This document shows, one piece after another, positions 25,573 through 35,106 of a stretch of DNA of 64,000 bases. The DNA comes from an uncultured Bacteroidales bacterium (GTDB lineage Bacteria; Bacteroidota; Bacteroidia; Bacteroidales; Paludibacteraceae): positions 1 to 64,000 of the forward strand of contig CAIWCC010000246.1 of assembly GCA_903911085.1 (NCBI GenBank). Reading direction: 5' to 3'. The notes beneath the pieces are model-generated. The model was not told the DNA's origin. It saw nothing but the letters and a program-made list of their open reading frames with translations, and did not search any database. A program made the position numbers and the translations under genes. How positions within the stretch are numbered: the first letter of the stretch is position 1; each line of letters begins with the position of its first letter.

Positions 25573-26472
25573 CTATTGTTTAAGGTATATCTTCACATTA
25601 TCATAAATAACCGCATGAAATGCCTTAGGGTCAAAATCAGAATTTTGATACAACCCCTGTTGTTCGCGAATTTTCTGACTGAGTGGTTCCATTTCACTTT
25701 CAGGTTTACCCTCCAAAGTATAACCAATTTGGCCCAAATAATTGCACCACAACTCTGAGGGATCTGGAATCTTAGATAGTTTGTTTTCGCTTACCCATAC
25801 CTTACAATAGCTATTAATACTACCTGGAACAATACGCCATTCGTAACGGAAATGATACCATTTATCAGGAATAAGAACCTTTTCGGTTGATGTGAATCTT
25901 TTAATTTTTCCGTGTTTATGTGTACCATACTGAAATTCAGTTACAATCACATTATTTGATCCCTCCTTTAAATTTAAAGCCATAGGAGGTGATTCAGGAG
26001 AACTTTGATGCCATTGGCGCAAACAGCACCATGCAGCACCTCCATCAGCTCTTTTTAAAAGTATTGGTGTAAAATTCGGATGAAGTTTTAAACTAAACTC
26101 TGAAATATAAGTCTTGCCAAAATCAGCGACAAATAAATAATGTTCTGATCTTGCCTTGAGATCTCCTTCTTTTTGAGGGCCTAAAGTATATTGAATAGCA
26201 TTATTATCATCTTTAGTGAATGTATGCACAACAGAAACTCTTTCAAAGTTTGTTAAACTGCTACCTTCTGACCTAAAACGTGGTAACAAACCATGGGTAT
26301 AACTAACTATTTTATAACCATTATCCAGAATATTTAATTTTTTATCTAAAGAAAAATCATTTCCATCAAAATCCCAATTGATAATTATTGAATCTTTTTT
26401 TAAATTATTTTGAGAAAATAGAAAACAAATATTGAACACAAAATAAATTGCAATTATTAGCTTTCTTTTCAT
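25573..26472 (-). CDS. Secreted jelly-roll polysaccharide lyase candidate
   Basis: A 299-residue protein with signal peptide 1-21 and a single jelly-roll domain. It shares with its neighbour the blocks DLKARSEHYLFVADFGKTYISEFSLKLHP (shown here as pieces KARSEHYL and EFSLKLHP), WCCLRQWHQSSPESPPMAL and DKWYHFRYEWRIVPG. The double Cys and the Arg/His/Ser cluster are invariant between the two and are the likely active or binding surface. A heparin-lyase-I-like fold is inferred. The gene follows the SusD gene and a strong hairpin and is followed by its lipoprotein paralogue after 18 bases. One soluble and one membrane-anchored copy would let the same activity work in two places. Confidence 0.6.
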   Translation of the reverse strand: MKRKLIIAIYFVFNICFLFSQNNLKKDSIIINWDFDGNDFSLDKKLNILDNGYKIVSYTHGLLPRFRSEGSSLTNFERVSVVHTFTKDDNNAIQYTLGPQKEGDLKARSEHYLFVADFGKTYISEFSLKLHPNFTPILLKRADGGAAWCCLRQWHQSSPESPPMALNLKEGSNNVIVTEFQYGTHKHGKIKRFTSTEKVLIPDKWYHFRYEWRIVPGSINSYCKVWVSENKLSKIPDPSELWCNYLGQIGYTLEGKPESEMEPLSQKIREQQGLYQNSDFDPKAFHAVIYDNVKIYLKQ

Positions 26473-26534
26473 GTGTTTTATTAAGTATTTAGTATATAAT
26501 AATTAGAAAATTGATAAAAGCTCTATTAAATCAA

Positions 26535-26560
26535 GCGGGTGAACAACTTTATTCACCCGC
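26535..26560. terminator. Hairpin after susD
   Basis: GCGGGTGAA and TTCACCCGC, perfect 9-base arms around CAACTTTA. It lies 30 bases after the SusD stop codon on the minus strand. The T-run that follows is poor, so it is more likely an attenuating or mRNA-protecting hairpin that keeps susCD transcript above that of the downstream enzymes than a full terminator. Confidence 0.6.
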
Positions 26561-26589
26561 ATGTATTATGATTTAGGAGAAAAAAGTCA

Positions 26590-28224
26590 CTACCAACCTG
26601 GATTATTTTCTCCGTTCAAAGCTTTATTGACAGTCATTTCAGCTGTCGGTATCGGGCATAATGCGTTACGTTTGTCGAAATTAGCATATGGAGCAACCGC
26701 AAACGTAATACCAGGGAAATAACTTTGTGCACCTACTAAATCGGTAGCAGGTGTATTCTCAATTATCGTTTTTACAGATTTCATTTGGTCGTAAAATATC
26801 CCCCATCTGCTAAGGTCCATTTTTCGAATCGCTTCAAAAGCTAACTCTCGCATTCTTTCATCTTTTAAATAGACAAAGAAATCATCTTTTGATGTAAATA
26901 TTTTATCTATTGTAGGATTTTTAATGCTTGGATCAACACCAAAAGCACGTCTACGAACCATATTAACATATTCAATTGCCTCAGGTTGAGGTCCTCCATT
27001 TACTTCGTTATCTGCTTCAGCAAACATTAACAGCACATCCGAGTAACGAAGTAATGGCCAGTTCGTAGAGTTTCCCCATTTATATAAAGGGAAGTTTATT
27101 TCATACTCCCTACGAAACTTACCAATAAATCTGAATTTGTATGTTGGCTTTTCAGGAACTACAGTTAAGGTATTATAGCTTTTATAAGTATATGGTTGTA
27201 AAGTCCAGTCTCTTCGTAAGTCACCAGCTTCATATTTATCATAAAGATACGAAGTCCCGAAATGTAATCCGCTGCCAACTGATAAAAAGTTACCTTGACC
27301 ATATTGACCTGGAGTTCCAATATAGTTTAGCGTATTTGAAGCAGGGAAACTTGTTCTTGCTGCCAATCCACTTGCAAAGGCATTACATTTATAGTTTGAA
27401 TCATACGTGCTACCCCAAAATCCAACTTCAAATATTGATTCCTTTACATCATATTTATCTTGCATCAGATTAACAAATATGTTCTGATATGAAGGATTTA
27501 ATGCATGTTTTCCGCTCTGAATAACTTTTAATGACCAGTTCCGTGCTTTTTCATAATAGCTCCTGTCGCTTGTTCGTCCTGCGGCAAATAAGCATACTCT
27601 CGCTAAAATACCCTGTACGGCAGATTTGCTTATTTTTTCAGAGTAATTGAATTTATTAATATCAGCCACCATACCTTCTGCTTGTTCCATATCCTTCACT
27701 ATTTGAGCATATAGTTCAGGTTCCGGTGTGCGTGGGACATTTAGTATTTTAGGATCTTTGCTTGATTCTAAGTGCATAGGTACAGATCCCCAATAGGTTG
27801 CAATAACAAAATGGTAATATGCTCTTAAAAAAAGTGCTTCCCCCTTAAGATTCATTTTTATAGAGTCAGAACAATCAGCTCTATCCACATTTTCAATAAA
27901 CTCATTAGCTCTGTCAACACCTTTATAAAGACTTGTCCAAATCCAACCAAGATCCGAATTTCCTGCATCATAATTATAAACCCGAAGATCTGGATTTGAT
28001 ATTTTATAAAATCCTTCATCTGTACAATTAGGAAGTTGTTCGGACAAATACCTTGTATACATCCCCAGCCCCGAAGAATAAACAGTAGAAATTGAGCGGT
28101 TTAAATCTGTCAAATTGCTGTAATAATTAACGGGTGAAATAAAATCTTTTGGCGTTAACTCTAAAAAATCATCACATGATATTATAAATATCGATACTAT
28201 AAATAAAATTATTGTCTTTTTCAT
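26590..28224 (-). CDS. susD: SusD-family outer-membrane glycan-binding lipoprotein
   Basis: A 544-residue surface lipoprotein (lipobox IFIISC, Cys17). It has the SusD signature: N-terminal DDFLELTPKDFISPVNYY, four TPR-like helical pairs with a KGEALFLRAYYHFVIATYWG block, and the C-terminal RYSDVLLMFAEADNEVNG and ERMRELAFEAIRKMDLSRWG motifs. SusD binds the polysaccharide at the cell surface and closes over SusC. The gene begins 27 bases after susC, the standard arrangement. Sequence of the binding loops does not reveal the ligand. Confidence 0.95.
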   Translation of the reverse strand: MKKTIILFIVSIFIISCDDFLELTPKDFISPVNYYSNLTDLNRSISTVYSSGLGMYTRYLSEQLPNCTDEGFYKISNPDLRVYNYDAGNSDLGWIWTSLYKGVDRANEFIENVDRADCSDSIKMNLKGEALFLRAYYHFVIATYWGSVPMHLESSKDPKILNVPRTPEPELYAQIVKDMEQAEGMVADINKFNYSEKISKSAVQGILARVCLFAAGRTSDRSYYEKARNWSLKVIQSGKHALNPSYQNIFVNLMQDKYDVKESIFEVGFWGSTYDSNYKCNAFASGLAARTSFPASNTLNYIGTPGQYGQGNFLSVGSGLHFGTSYLYDKYEAGDLRRDWTLQPYTYKSYNTLTVVPEKPTYKFRFIGKFRREYEINFPLYKWGNSTNWPLLRYSDVLLMFAEADNEVNGGPQPEAIEYVNMVRRRAFGVDPSIKNPTIDKIFTSKDDFFVYLKDERMRELAFEAIRKMDLSRWGIFYDQMKSVKTIIENTPATDLVGAQSYFPGITFAVAPYANFDKRNALCPIPTAEMTVNKALNGENNPGW

Positions 28225-28251
28225 ATTCTCTTTTCTAAATGTGTTATTTTA

Positions 28252-31200
28252 TTAAAATTTCGCATTGACCCCAAGCGTAATCGTCAAACTCCTTGGATAA
28301 GCTAGATAATCAAAACCTGGAGTTAAGGCGCTGTTATTTATTGAAACTTCAGGATCCATTCCGCTGTAACGTGTGAGAGTATAAATATTCTGTGCCGACG
28401 AATAAAACCTTAAACTTTCTATTTTGAGTGTTTTTGAAATAGTACTAGGCAATGTATACCCTATCTGTACAGTCTTTAATCTAAGGTACGATCCATCTTC
28501 AACGGTTCTATCTGAATAAACATTCGGTCCATTACCACCTGGTGCATAATTTTTTGATCCTTGATTCTCTGGAGTCCAATGGTCAGCATAAGAAGCAAAC
28601 TGATTAATGTCTGATCTATATGTTCCTTCGAATAACATCCTACTTGCATTCATGATTTGGCCGCCCACTGAAAATTGGAAGAATAGATTTATATCAAAAT
28701 TTTTATATGTGAAATTATTGTTAAAACCGCCCGTAAAAACAGGATTTGGGTTTCCAATAACCGTTAGATCATTGCTGTCAATATGTTTATCCCCTGTTTG
28801 GTCTACATATTTAATATGTCCCGGTTTAATTGTACTTCTGGCATTTCCATTGTCTGTCACATCACCTTTCAAAGTATAGATTCTACGGCTATATGGAATG
28901 GTTGGATCGTTATCCGGCAATTTAACTGTTACATCGGTTACATTGTCTATCCATGTAAAATCATCTATCTGATACATTCCATCCCACTTGTAGCCATAAA
29001 ACTGAGCAATTGGTTGTCCCACTTTTGCTATATATAAAGGAGTTCCGTTAAATCCCTGATTCCATTGCATAGTAGATTGCATGTCGGATTGACCATCGTT
29101 AAGTGCAACTATCTGATTTCTATTCCATGAAGTATTTAAACTTGATGTCCAAGAAAAATCTTTACTGTTTATATTTATCGTATTTAGAGTTAGCTCCAAC
29201 CCCGAATTCTGTACTTGTCCAATATTCATTTTTGCTCTTGTAAACCCAGATGAGGGTGATACATTTGCATTTAACAATAAGTTACTAGTGTTCTTGTTGT
29301 AATAATCAGCTGTTAATGAAATACGGTTTTTAAATAAGCTTAGGTCAACACCGCCGTTATAAGATTTGGTTGTCTCCCACATTAAGCTTGAATTTCCTAA
29401 GGTGGTAACTGTCGCACCTGGTTGGTATACATTATTAAATGGGTATCCAGAAATTGTGCTCAGATCAAGATAACTTAAATAATCATAACTACCTACACGG
29501 TTATTGCCAATTTCTCCATAACCCAAACGTAATTTCGCATCAGAAATAAACTTCAGAGATTTCATGAAGGTTTCCCCAGATACCCGCCAAGCTAATGAAG
29601 CCGATGGAAAGTAACCCCAACGATTTTTTGTTGGAAATTTGGACGAGCCATCGGCTCGCATAGTAATAGTAGCATATATTTTCTGTTTATAATTATAATT
29701 TACTCTTCCAAGATATGAAAGAAGACGACTGTCCTGATAATTAGTTACCAATGGTTGTTGTACACCTTGTTTCAATCCATAAACACCTAGAACATCTATT
29801 GGAAGCATATACGCAGTACCTCCAAATGTATTCAGCCAATAGTTATTGATTGTAAACCCAGCCATTACATTAAATGAGTGAACCTTATTAAAAACCCGAT
29901 TATAATTTAATGTGTTTTCATTCAGGAAGGTTTGATCTTGTACATAACTTTGAGAGCCATTAGCACCTTTAATCATCCCACCCACAAGCTGAGCACTTGG
30001 GTGAAAACTATTATAAAAGGTCAGAACGTTATTAAAGTTGTTGTTTAATCCAACTGTTGATCTTAATTTTAAATATCTTGTAAAAGCATATTCAGCATAG
30101 AAATTTGCCAGTACATTAGTTTGATTTGTGTTTTTGAACTCATTTTTAAGATACTGTACAGGATTATAAGCAATAAGTCCACTTGTGGAATTTACGGGGT
30201 TTTCGATAGAATTATTTAAGAATTCATCCATACTTACAGTTGCGCTGATAGGACGGAATCCATATACATTGTATAGTAAACTAAAAGACGGATCAGAACC
30301 TGTTTGGTCATTAAATCGCATAGCTGTTCCATACTTAAGAGTTTGGCTATAATTAAAATTCACACCTACTTTTAGTTTGTCATTTACAACTTGATCGAGC
30401 TTAATACGACCTTGAAACCTGTTAAAACCTGAATTGAGGATTACACCTTGTTGGTCAAGATAATTGATGGAGACTGCATATTTAGTGGCCTTTGTACCAC
30501 CACTTAATGATAATGTATGACTTTGCATGGGCGCAAGTTGCATAATCTTTGACTGCCAGTCAACACCTTGAACATTTTTATAATCCTCAATTGTCATTGT
30601 TGGTACTCCATTGGCATCGGGATGTAAATAGGGATTTGCATACGAAAAACCAGTAGTGGAAACCGGATTCAAGTCAAATTGCAATTTGACAAATTCGTAA
30701 GGAGTAAGAAGCTCCATCCGCTTTATGTCCTTAGAATAACCGATATACCCATCATAGCTTACCACCGGTCGTCCTTCTTTACCACTTTTAGTTGTTATCA
30801 AAATCACTCCATTTGCTGCACGAGCACCATAAATTGAGGTAGCAGATGCATCCTTTAATACATCTATTGATGCAATATCAGAAGAATTCAGTGTGTTTGC
30901 ATTAAAATTTTCTATTGCAAAACCATCAATCACATAAAGCGGAGAGTTGCTTTGTGTAATTGAACTTTGCCCTCGAATATTAATATTCATTGCACTTCCC
31001 GGATCACCCTCAGACGATGATACGTTTACCCCAGCAACTCTTCCTTGCAATGCCTGTTCGAAAGATACAACTGGAGCTTTTGCTAAGTCGGCTGTTTTTA
31101 CTGAACCCACAGCCCCTGTAATATCCATACGTTTTTGTTCGCCATATCCTACTACCACTACTTCATTTAAGTTCTTAGCATCTTCAGATAGTACAACTTT

Positions 31201-31473
31201 TATGTAATTGTTTTTAGTTATTTCCACCTCTTTTTTCTCATACCCAATGTATGAAAAAACCAAAATGGATTTTAAGGATGTTGAATTGATAGTAAATTCA
31301 CCTTTCAAATTTGTCAAAGTGCCAGTTTTCGTTCCTTTTACAATAATGTTTACTCCAATAATTGGTTGTCCATCTTCGTCAAATACTTTTCCACTTATGG
31401 TTCTACTTTGAGCCAAAATATTTAAGGCAAAGGAGATTAAAAATAGGAAACTTAATAATTTTTCTTTTCTCAT
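28252..31473 (-). CDS. susC: SusC-family TonB-dependent oligosaccharide transporter
   Basis: A 1073-residue outer-membrane channel. Signal peptide residues 1-21, a carboxypeptidase-regulatory-like domain (RTISGKVFDEDGQPIIGVN), a TonB box and plug domain beginning VVVVGYGEQKRMDITGAV, with ALQGRVAGVNVSSSEGDPGS and NIRGQSSI, then a 22-strand barrel ending in an aromatic NAKF. There is no N-terminal secretin/STN extension, so it is not coupled to an anti-sigma factor; control by the nearby HTCS fits. It imports oligosaccharides released at the surface and bound by SusD. Confidence 0.95.
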   Translation of the reverse strand: MRKEKLLSFLFLISFALNILAQSRTISGKVFDEDGQPIIGVNIIVKGTKTGTLTNLKGEFTINSTSLKSILVFSYIGYEKKEVEITKNNYIKVVLSEDAKNLNEVVVVGYGEQKRMDITGAVGSVKTADLAKAPVVSFEQALQGRVAGVNVSSSEGDPGSAMNINIRGQSSITQSNSPLYVIDGFAIENFNANTLNSSDIASIDVLKDASATSIYGARAANGVILITTKSGKEGRPVVSYDGYIGYSKDIKRMELLTPYEFVKLQFDLNPVSTTGFSYANPYLHPDANGVPTMTIEDYKNVQGVDWQSKIMQLAPMQSHTLSLSGGTKATKYAVSINYLDQQGVILNSGFNRFQGRIKLDQVVNDKLKVGVNFNYSQTLKYGTAMRFNDQTGSDPSFSLLYNVYGFRPISATVSMDEFLNNSIENPVNSTSGLIAYNPVQYLKNEFKNTNQTNVLANFYAEYAFTRYLKLRSTVGLNNNFNNVLTFYNSFHPSAQLVGGMIKGANGSQSYVQDQTFLNENTLNYNRVFNKVHSFNVMAGFTINNYWLNTFGGTAYMLPIDVLGVYGLKQGVQQPLVTNYQDSRLLSYLGRVNYNYKQKIYATITMRADGSSKFPTKNRWGYFPSASLAWRVSGETFMKSLKFISDAKLRLGYGEIGNNRVGSYDYLSYLDLSTISGYPFNNVYQPGATVTTLGNSSLMWETTKSYNGGVDLSLFKNRISLTADYYNKNTSNLLLNANVSPSSGFTRAKMNIGQVQNSGLELTLNTININSKDFSWTSSLNTSWNRNQIVALNDGQSDMQSTMQWNQGFNGTPLYIAKVGQPIAQFYGYKWDGMYQIDDFTWIDNVTDVTVKLPDNDPTIPYSRRIYTLKGDVTDNGNARSTIKPGHIKYVDQTGDKHIDSNDLTVIGNPNPVFTGGFNNNFTYKNFDINLFFQFSVGGQIMNASRMLFEGTYRSDINQFASYADHWTPENQGSKNYAPGGNGPNVYSDRTVEDGSYLRLKTVQIGYTLPSTISKTLKIESLRFYSSAQNIYTLTRYSGMDPEVSINNSALTPGFDYLAYPRSLTITLGVNAKF

Positions 31474-31512
31474 TTCTTCTGATATTTAAAGTTAATACTG
31501 ATTTATATTTAT

Positions 31513-33048
31513 TTATTTATAGTTTAATAGTGTGCGAATTATGTTATGTGATTTTGTTCCAATCTTAAGGATAATGAAATAATCATTTGTAGTAATTTGC
31601 AAGTCTGTTAAACTCTGATTTATAATGTACTTACCTAATGACACACCTAAAATACTGAATATTTCAACTGTACTTATTGTGTCAGGTGAATCAATTCTTA
31701 TATTGTTATTATGCATATAACATTTTATTAAACTATCGTAATTATTATCTACATTCGTCAATGGAATGGGCTGATATGCTCCAATAGCAGGCTGAAGAAT
31801 TCGGTTAATATTATTTTGTGAAATTCGACACTTAATATAAATTGATTGGGACTCATTTGTATTTAAATGTATAATATCTCCTGCATTTATAGCTGGATTT
31901 GTCAGGGTATTAACCAATTCAAGGGTTGGTGTAGCATTTGACAGATATTTCCATGTACTATAATTAAGATATTCAAGTAACGTAGCCGGAAATGAAGTGC
32001 TTGCATCTATCGTAGTGTTGTTCAAGTATTTCTTATTGTAAATAATTGAATTGTTACATTTAATATAAGGCATTGCATTTGGATTGCTTGAACTTTTGTA
32101 TACTAAATCGTAACCATTAGAATTTCCGGATAAAAGTACGTTATCTAATAAAATTGTTGTATCTGCATAGACTCCACCACCCTTTATTGCTGAATTAGAA
32201 TTTATGGTACAAAAGTAAGAGCTAAATTGCAAATTGGTTGAAGTCGGTTTGTAAACACATATACCTCCTCCATACGAAGTTGCAGCTTTGTTAAATGCAA
32301 CAGTGGAATTTATTAACTCAACCTGTGTTGCCAGGCTGGTTTTTGAACTTCCACAGATAGAAATGCCACCACCACCAAATGCATATGAGGTAGAAGTACA
32401 GGTATTATTACAGATAGTTGTTTTGTTAATATTTACAATTGCTGATGGTGATACAAAAATACCTGCACCTCCTATAGCTGCTGTATTTGCAATTATTTGA
32501 CAGTTTGAAATATTTACATTAAAAGTACTGTCTGCAATATAGACACCAGCTCCTTTACCATCTTCAGAGGTTCCTGATGCAAATCCCTCTCTAACAACTA
32601 CTCCATCTAAAGTTCCACCTAGAACTCCATTGAAAACAACAACATGATTACTGTTTGGGCTGCAACCCATATTACCTGAAAAAGTTGTAATGTACTGATT
32701 AATATCATGTATATCCAAGTTTAAACCCGTGCTTAGTTTACTAAATCCACCATAAAGTGTAACACCTTTACTTATCAAGAAACTACAATCTTTATTATAT
32801 CTCAAAGTAGTTCCGTCCCATTTAACACTTGAGAAAAATGGATTGTAAACACCTTCAGACACATAAATAGTGTCACCTTGAATAGCATTTTCAAGAGTTG
32901 TTACCAAATCAGTCCCGTTAATTGCATTATCCCAGTTTTTACCTGTGAAATCTCCGATGCCAAATTCCTTAACAAAAATACTCTTAGCCAAAAGGTTTGA
33001 CGTAAATAGAATTGGCAATACTAAAATTAATAATATATATTTTTTCAT
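31513..33048 (-). CDS. T9SS-secreted right-handed beta-helix protein
   Basis: A 511-residue exported protein. The ATG at 33048 (MKKYILLILV) is preferred over a TTG at 33057. Signal peptide about 1-22. The body is a parallel beta-helix with Gly-rich turns (GAGVYIADSTFNVNISN, GGAGIFVSPSA, FGGGGISICG, KGGGVYAD), of the kind found in polysaccharide lyases and in choice-of-anchor surface proteins. The final 70 residues are a T9SS sorting domain (STVEIFSILGVSLGKYI). No clear lyase residues (Asp/Arg/Lys triad) could be assigned, so it may be either a lyase or a binding protein. It lies between the heparinase gene (about 15 bases after it) and susC. Confidence 0.65.
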   Translation of the reverse strand: MKKYILLILVLPILFTSNLLAKSIFVKEFGIGDFTGKNWDNAINGTDLVTTLENAIQGDTIYVSEGVYNPFFSSVKWDGTTLRYNKDCSFLISKGVTLYGGFSKLSTGLNLDIHDINQYITTFSGNMGCSPNSNHVVVFNGVLGGTLDGVVVREGFASGTSEDGKGAGVYIADSTFNVNISNCQIIANTAAIGGAGIFVSPSAIVNINKTTICNNTCTSTSYAFGGGGISICGSSKTSLATQVELINSTVAFNKAATSYGGGICVYKPTSTNLQFSSYFCTINSNSAIKGGGVYADTTILLDNVLLSGNSNGYDLVYKSSSNPNAMPYIKCNNSIIYNKKYLNNTTIDASTSFPATLLEYLNYSTWKYLSNATPTLELVNTLTNPAINAGDIIHLNTNESQSIYIKCRISQNNINRILQPAIGAYQPIPLTNVDNNYDSLIKCYMHNNNIRIDSPDTISTVEIFSILGVSLGKYIINQSLTDLQITTNDYFIILKIGTKSHNIIRTLLNYK

Positions 33049-33063
33049 TTGAATCAAATATGG

Positions 33064-34986
33064 CTAATTAATTGAATAGGATATGCCGTTAACAATGGCT
33101 TGTTGTGATGTGCCAGTTCCAGTTAATGTGACAATTGGTGGATTTGTTTCGGTTATTTTACACCAGCTAAATGCAGTTATTTGTTTGAATTTAAGTTTAG
33201 TGGATGATAGTTTCAAAAGCTGAGTTGTTGTACTTCCGCCACCACTTCGTGCTGCAATTGTCTGAGTAGTCAAGATGTTACTTGTTTCAGAAGGTGTCAA
33301 ATTTTCAATTCGGAATTTACTTTTCGTTGTTGTATTTGTAAACAAATTTGAGTTGGTGCTTGATTGTATAAGATTTGTTTCTGGAAAAATATTCAATACA
33401 CTATTATGAGATGAAGAAACCTCAATATCGTCAACTACAATCAGAACATTTGGTTTTACATAAATTAGTTTCCTGATATATGTTTTTAAATTACATGCAT
33501 CAATATACGCAGTCGATGCATCTCCAACTATTACATCGTAGGTAGAATTTGAAATTGCACTTAAAATTTTGGGATCACGAGATGCTGTATAAGGCCATGC
33601 TGCAAAATAACCTTTCTTTTCGTCCCATTGCCCTACATTGTCAACTAACAATGTGTTATGGTATTTTGTTTGACGTTGAACATATCCATTGTTCTTGATT
33701 AAAAACTCACCATTGGCAAAAATTACAAAGTGGTTGGCATCTGGATGTACGTGCCCCATGTCATCTGAATTTTTCAAACTATCAGCAACTGTGTTCATTA
33801 ATAAACCCATAGGAGCACCTGATTTGAATACTACCATCGATTCTGTGCCCGACCAATCGCTTCGGGCGGATACAATTCCGAGGTTATCAAAGTACTTTAA
33901 AGTCGGTGTTGAACTTGATGCTGGAGATTTAGCAACAATTGCAGGATTATGGGATATTAAATTAAACCAATGAGTAAAATTAGTTGAAGCTATATTATTC
34001 TGATCAGCAAACCATTGTGAAACTGGATCATTATTAAGTCTGGCAAGTTCACGAAATAAATGCTCAGGCCCATTCCATGCAAAACGACGAGAATCACCCA
34101 AATCAACAATATTAAGACTTGAGCTCCAGGTACTTCTGGGAGTCATTAAATACATGCCATATTGTGCATTATTTTTCCACCAGGTTGAATTTGAATAATA
34201 ATCATTGTTCAATGCTTGTTTTGACAGGTAAAAATCAAGAATTAAGAATTGCATTCCATACGTCCAATATCCAAAGCCTTCCTGACTAGCGCCATCTGGC
34301 ATTAATACTTTTGAAACATCAAGCAGATAGCGTTGAGTAAAATCGACCCATTGTTTGGCTGCAGGATATTCTGATTGTAAGGCGATACCTGACGATAGCA
34401 TACCACAAAAGCTGATCCAATCTTGATTTTGCAGGTATGAGTAATTGAATGTTTGGTAAAAATTGTACTGACGAGTAGCTCTTTTAATCAAGGTTTTTTT
34501 GATTAATTGTCGCATGTTATCACAAAGATATCCTTCACTATAGTCATATAACATGGCAAGTCCCAACAATTGATGCCCATAACAAAGACCATATTCATAG
34601 CCATCAGATGTGGTGTCGAATCCCCATGTTGGATAATTACATGAAGCTCTAGCCCATGCGGCTGCTCCGTCAAAGTATTTTTGTTCACCACTAATTAATC
34701 CAACAAATGCTAACATAGCAATATTATCGCCGACTTCTCTCTGCCAAAGCTGCGCACCATAATCTTTCTGATAATTATTTGGGGTAATATTAACCCGGGA
34801 ATCAGCTTTACTTTTTATATCGACCCATATAGCCGCATGACTTGTCAATATTTTTGATCTTAAATCAAGAACTTGCTGTGAATTTAGAAATAATGTTGGC
34901 CTTTGAACAGCTCCTTCAGCAAAATTCAAATAAGAAAATAGTAGAGAGATTGATACAATTATTACAACTATTAATTTGTTTTTCAT
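33064..34986 (-). CDS. Heparinase II/III-family polysaccharide lyase
   Basis: A 640-residue exported lyase candidate with signal peptide residues 1-25. The alpha-toroid domain (about 30-360) contains FNYSYLQNQDWISFCGMLS, and the beta-sandwich has GHVHPDANHFVIFANGEFL followed by RQTKYHNTLLVDNVGQWD. The HVHPDANHF motif is the best conserved part of this superfamily and carries residues used in beta-elimination. It shares its plan with the 751-residue protein at 12954-15209, but ends after the sandwich without a T9SS tail, so it is probably periplasmic. The pair may act in sequence: surface endo-cleavage first, periplasmic cleavage of imported pieces later. Confidence 0.82.
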   Translation of the reverse strand: MKNKLIVVIIVSISLLFSYLNFAEGAVQRPTLFLNSQQVLDLRSKILTSHAAIWVDIKSKADSRVNITPNNYQKDYGAQLWQREVGDNIAMLAFVGLISGEQKYFDGAAAWARASCNYPTWGFDTTSDGYEYGLCYGHQLLGLAMLYDYSEGYLCDNMRQLIKKTLIKRATRQYNFYQTFNYSYLQNQDWISFCGMLSSGIALQSEYPAAKQWVDFTQRYLLDVSKVLMPDGASQEGFGYWTYGMQFLILDFYLSKQALNNDYYSNSTWWKNNAQYGMYLMTPRSTWSSSLNIVDLGDSRRFAWNGPEHLFRELARLNNDPVSQWFADQNNIASTNFTHWFNLISHNPAIVAKSPASSSTPTLKYFDNLGIVSARSDWSGTESMVVFKSGAPMGLLMNTVADSLKNSDDMGHVHPDANHFVIFANGEFLIKNNGYVQRQTKYHNTLLVDNVGQWDEKKGYFAAWPYTASRDPKILSAISNSTYDVIVGDASTAYIDACNLKTYIRKLIYVKPNVLIVVDDIEVSSSHNSVLNIFPETNLIQSSTNSNLFTNTTTKSKFRIENLTPSETSNILTTQTIAARSGGGSTTTQLLKLSSTKLKFKQITAFSWCKITETNPPIVTLTGTGTSQQAIVNGISYSIN

Positions 34987-35106
34987 TATCAGAATGTATA
35001 TTTAAATTATATTAGATTTTAGGCATTAAAGGATCAATTGGAATAGTTTATCAAGTCCTTTCAAGCGATATTAATTATGCATTAAAAGTGTATAGATACA
35101 ATCAAT

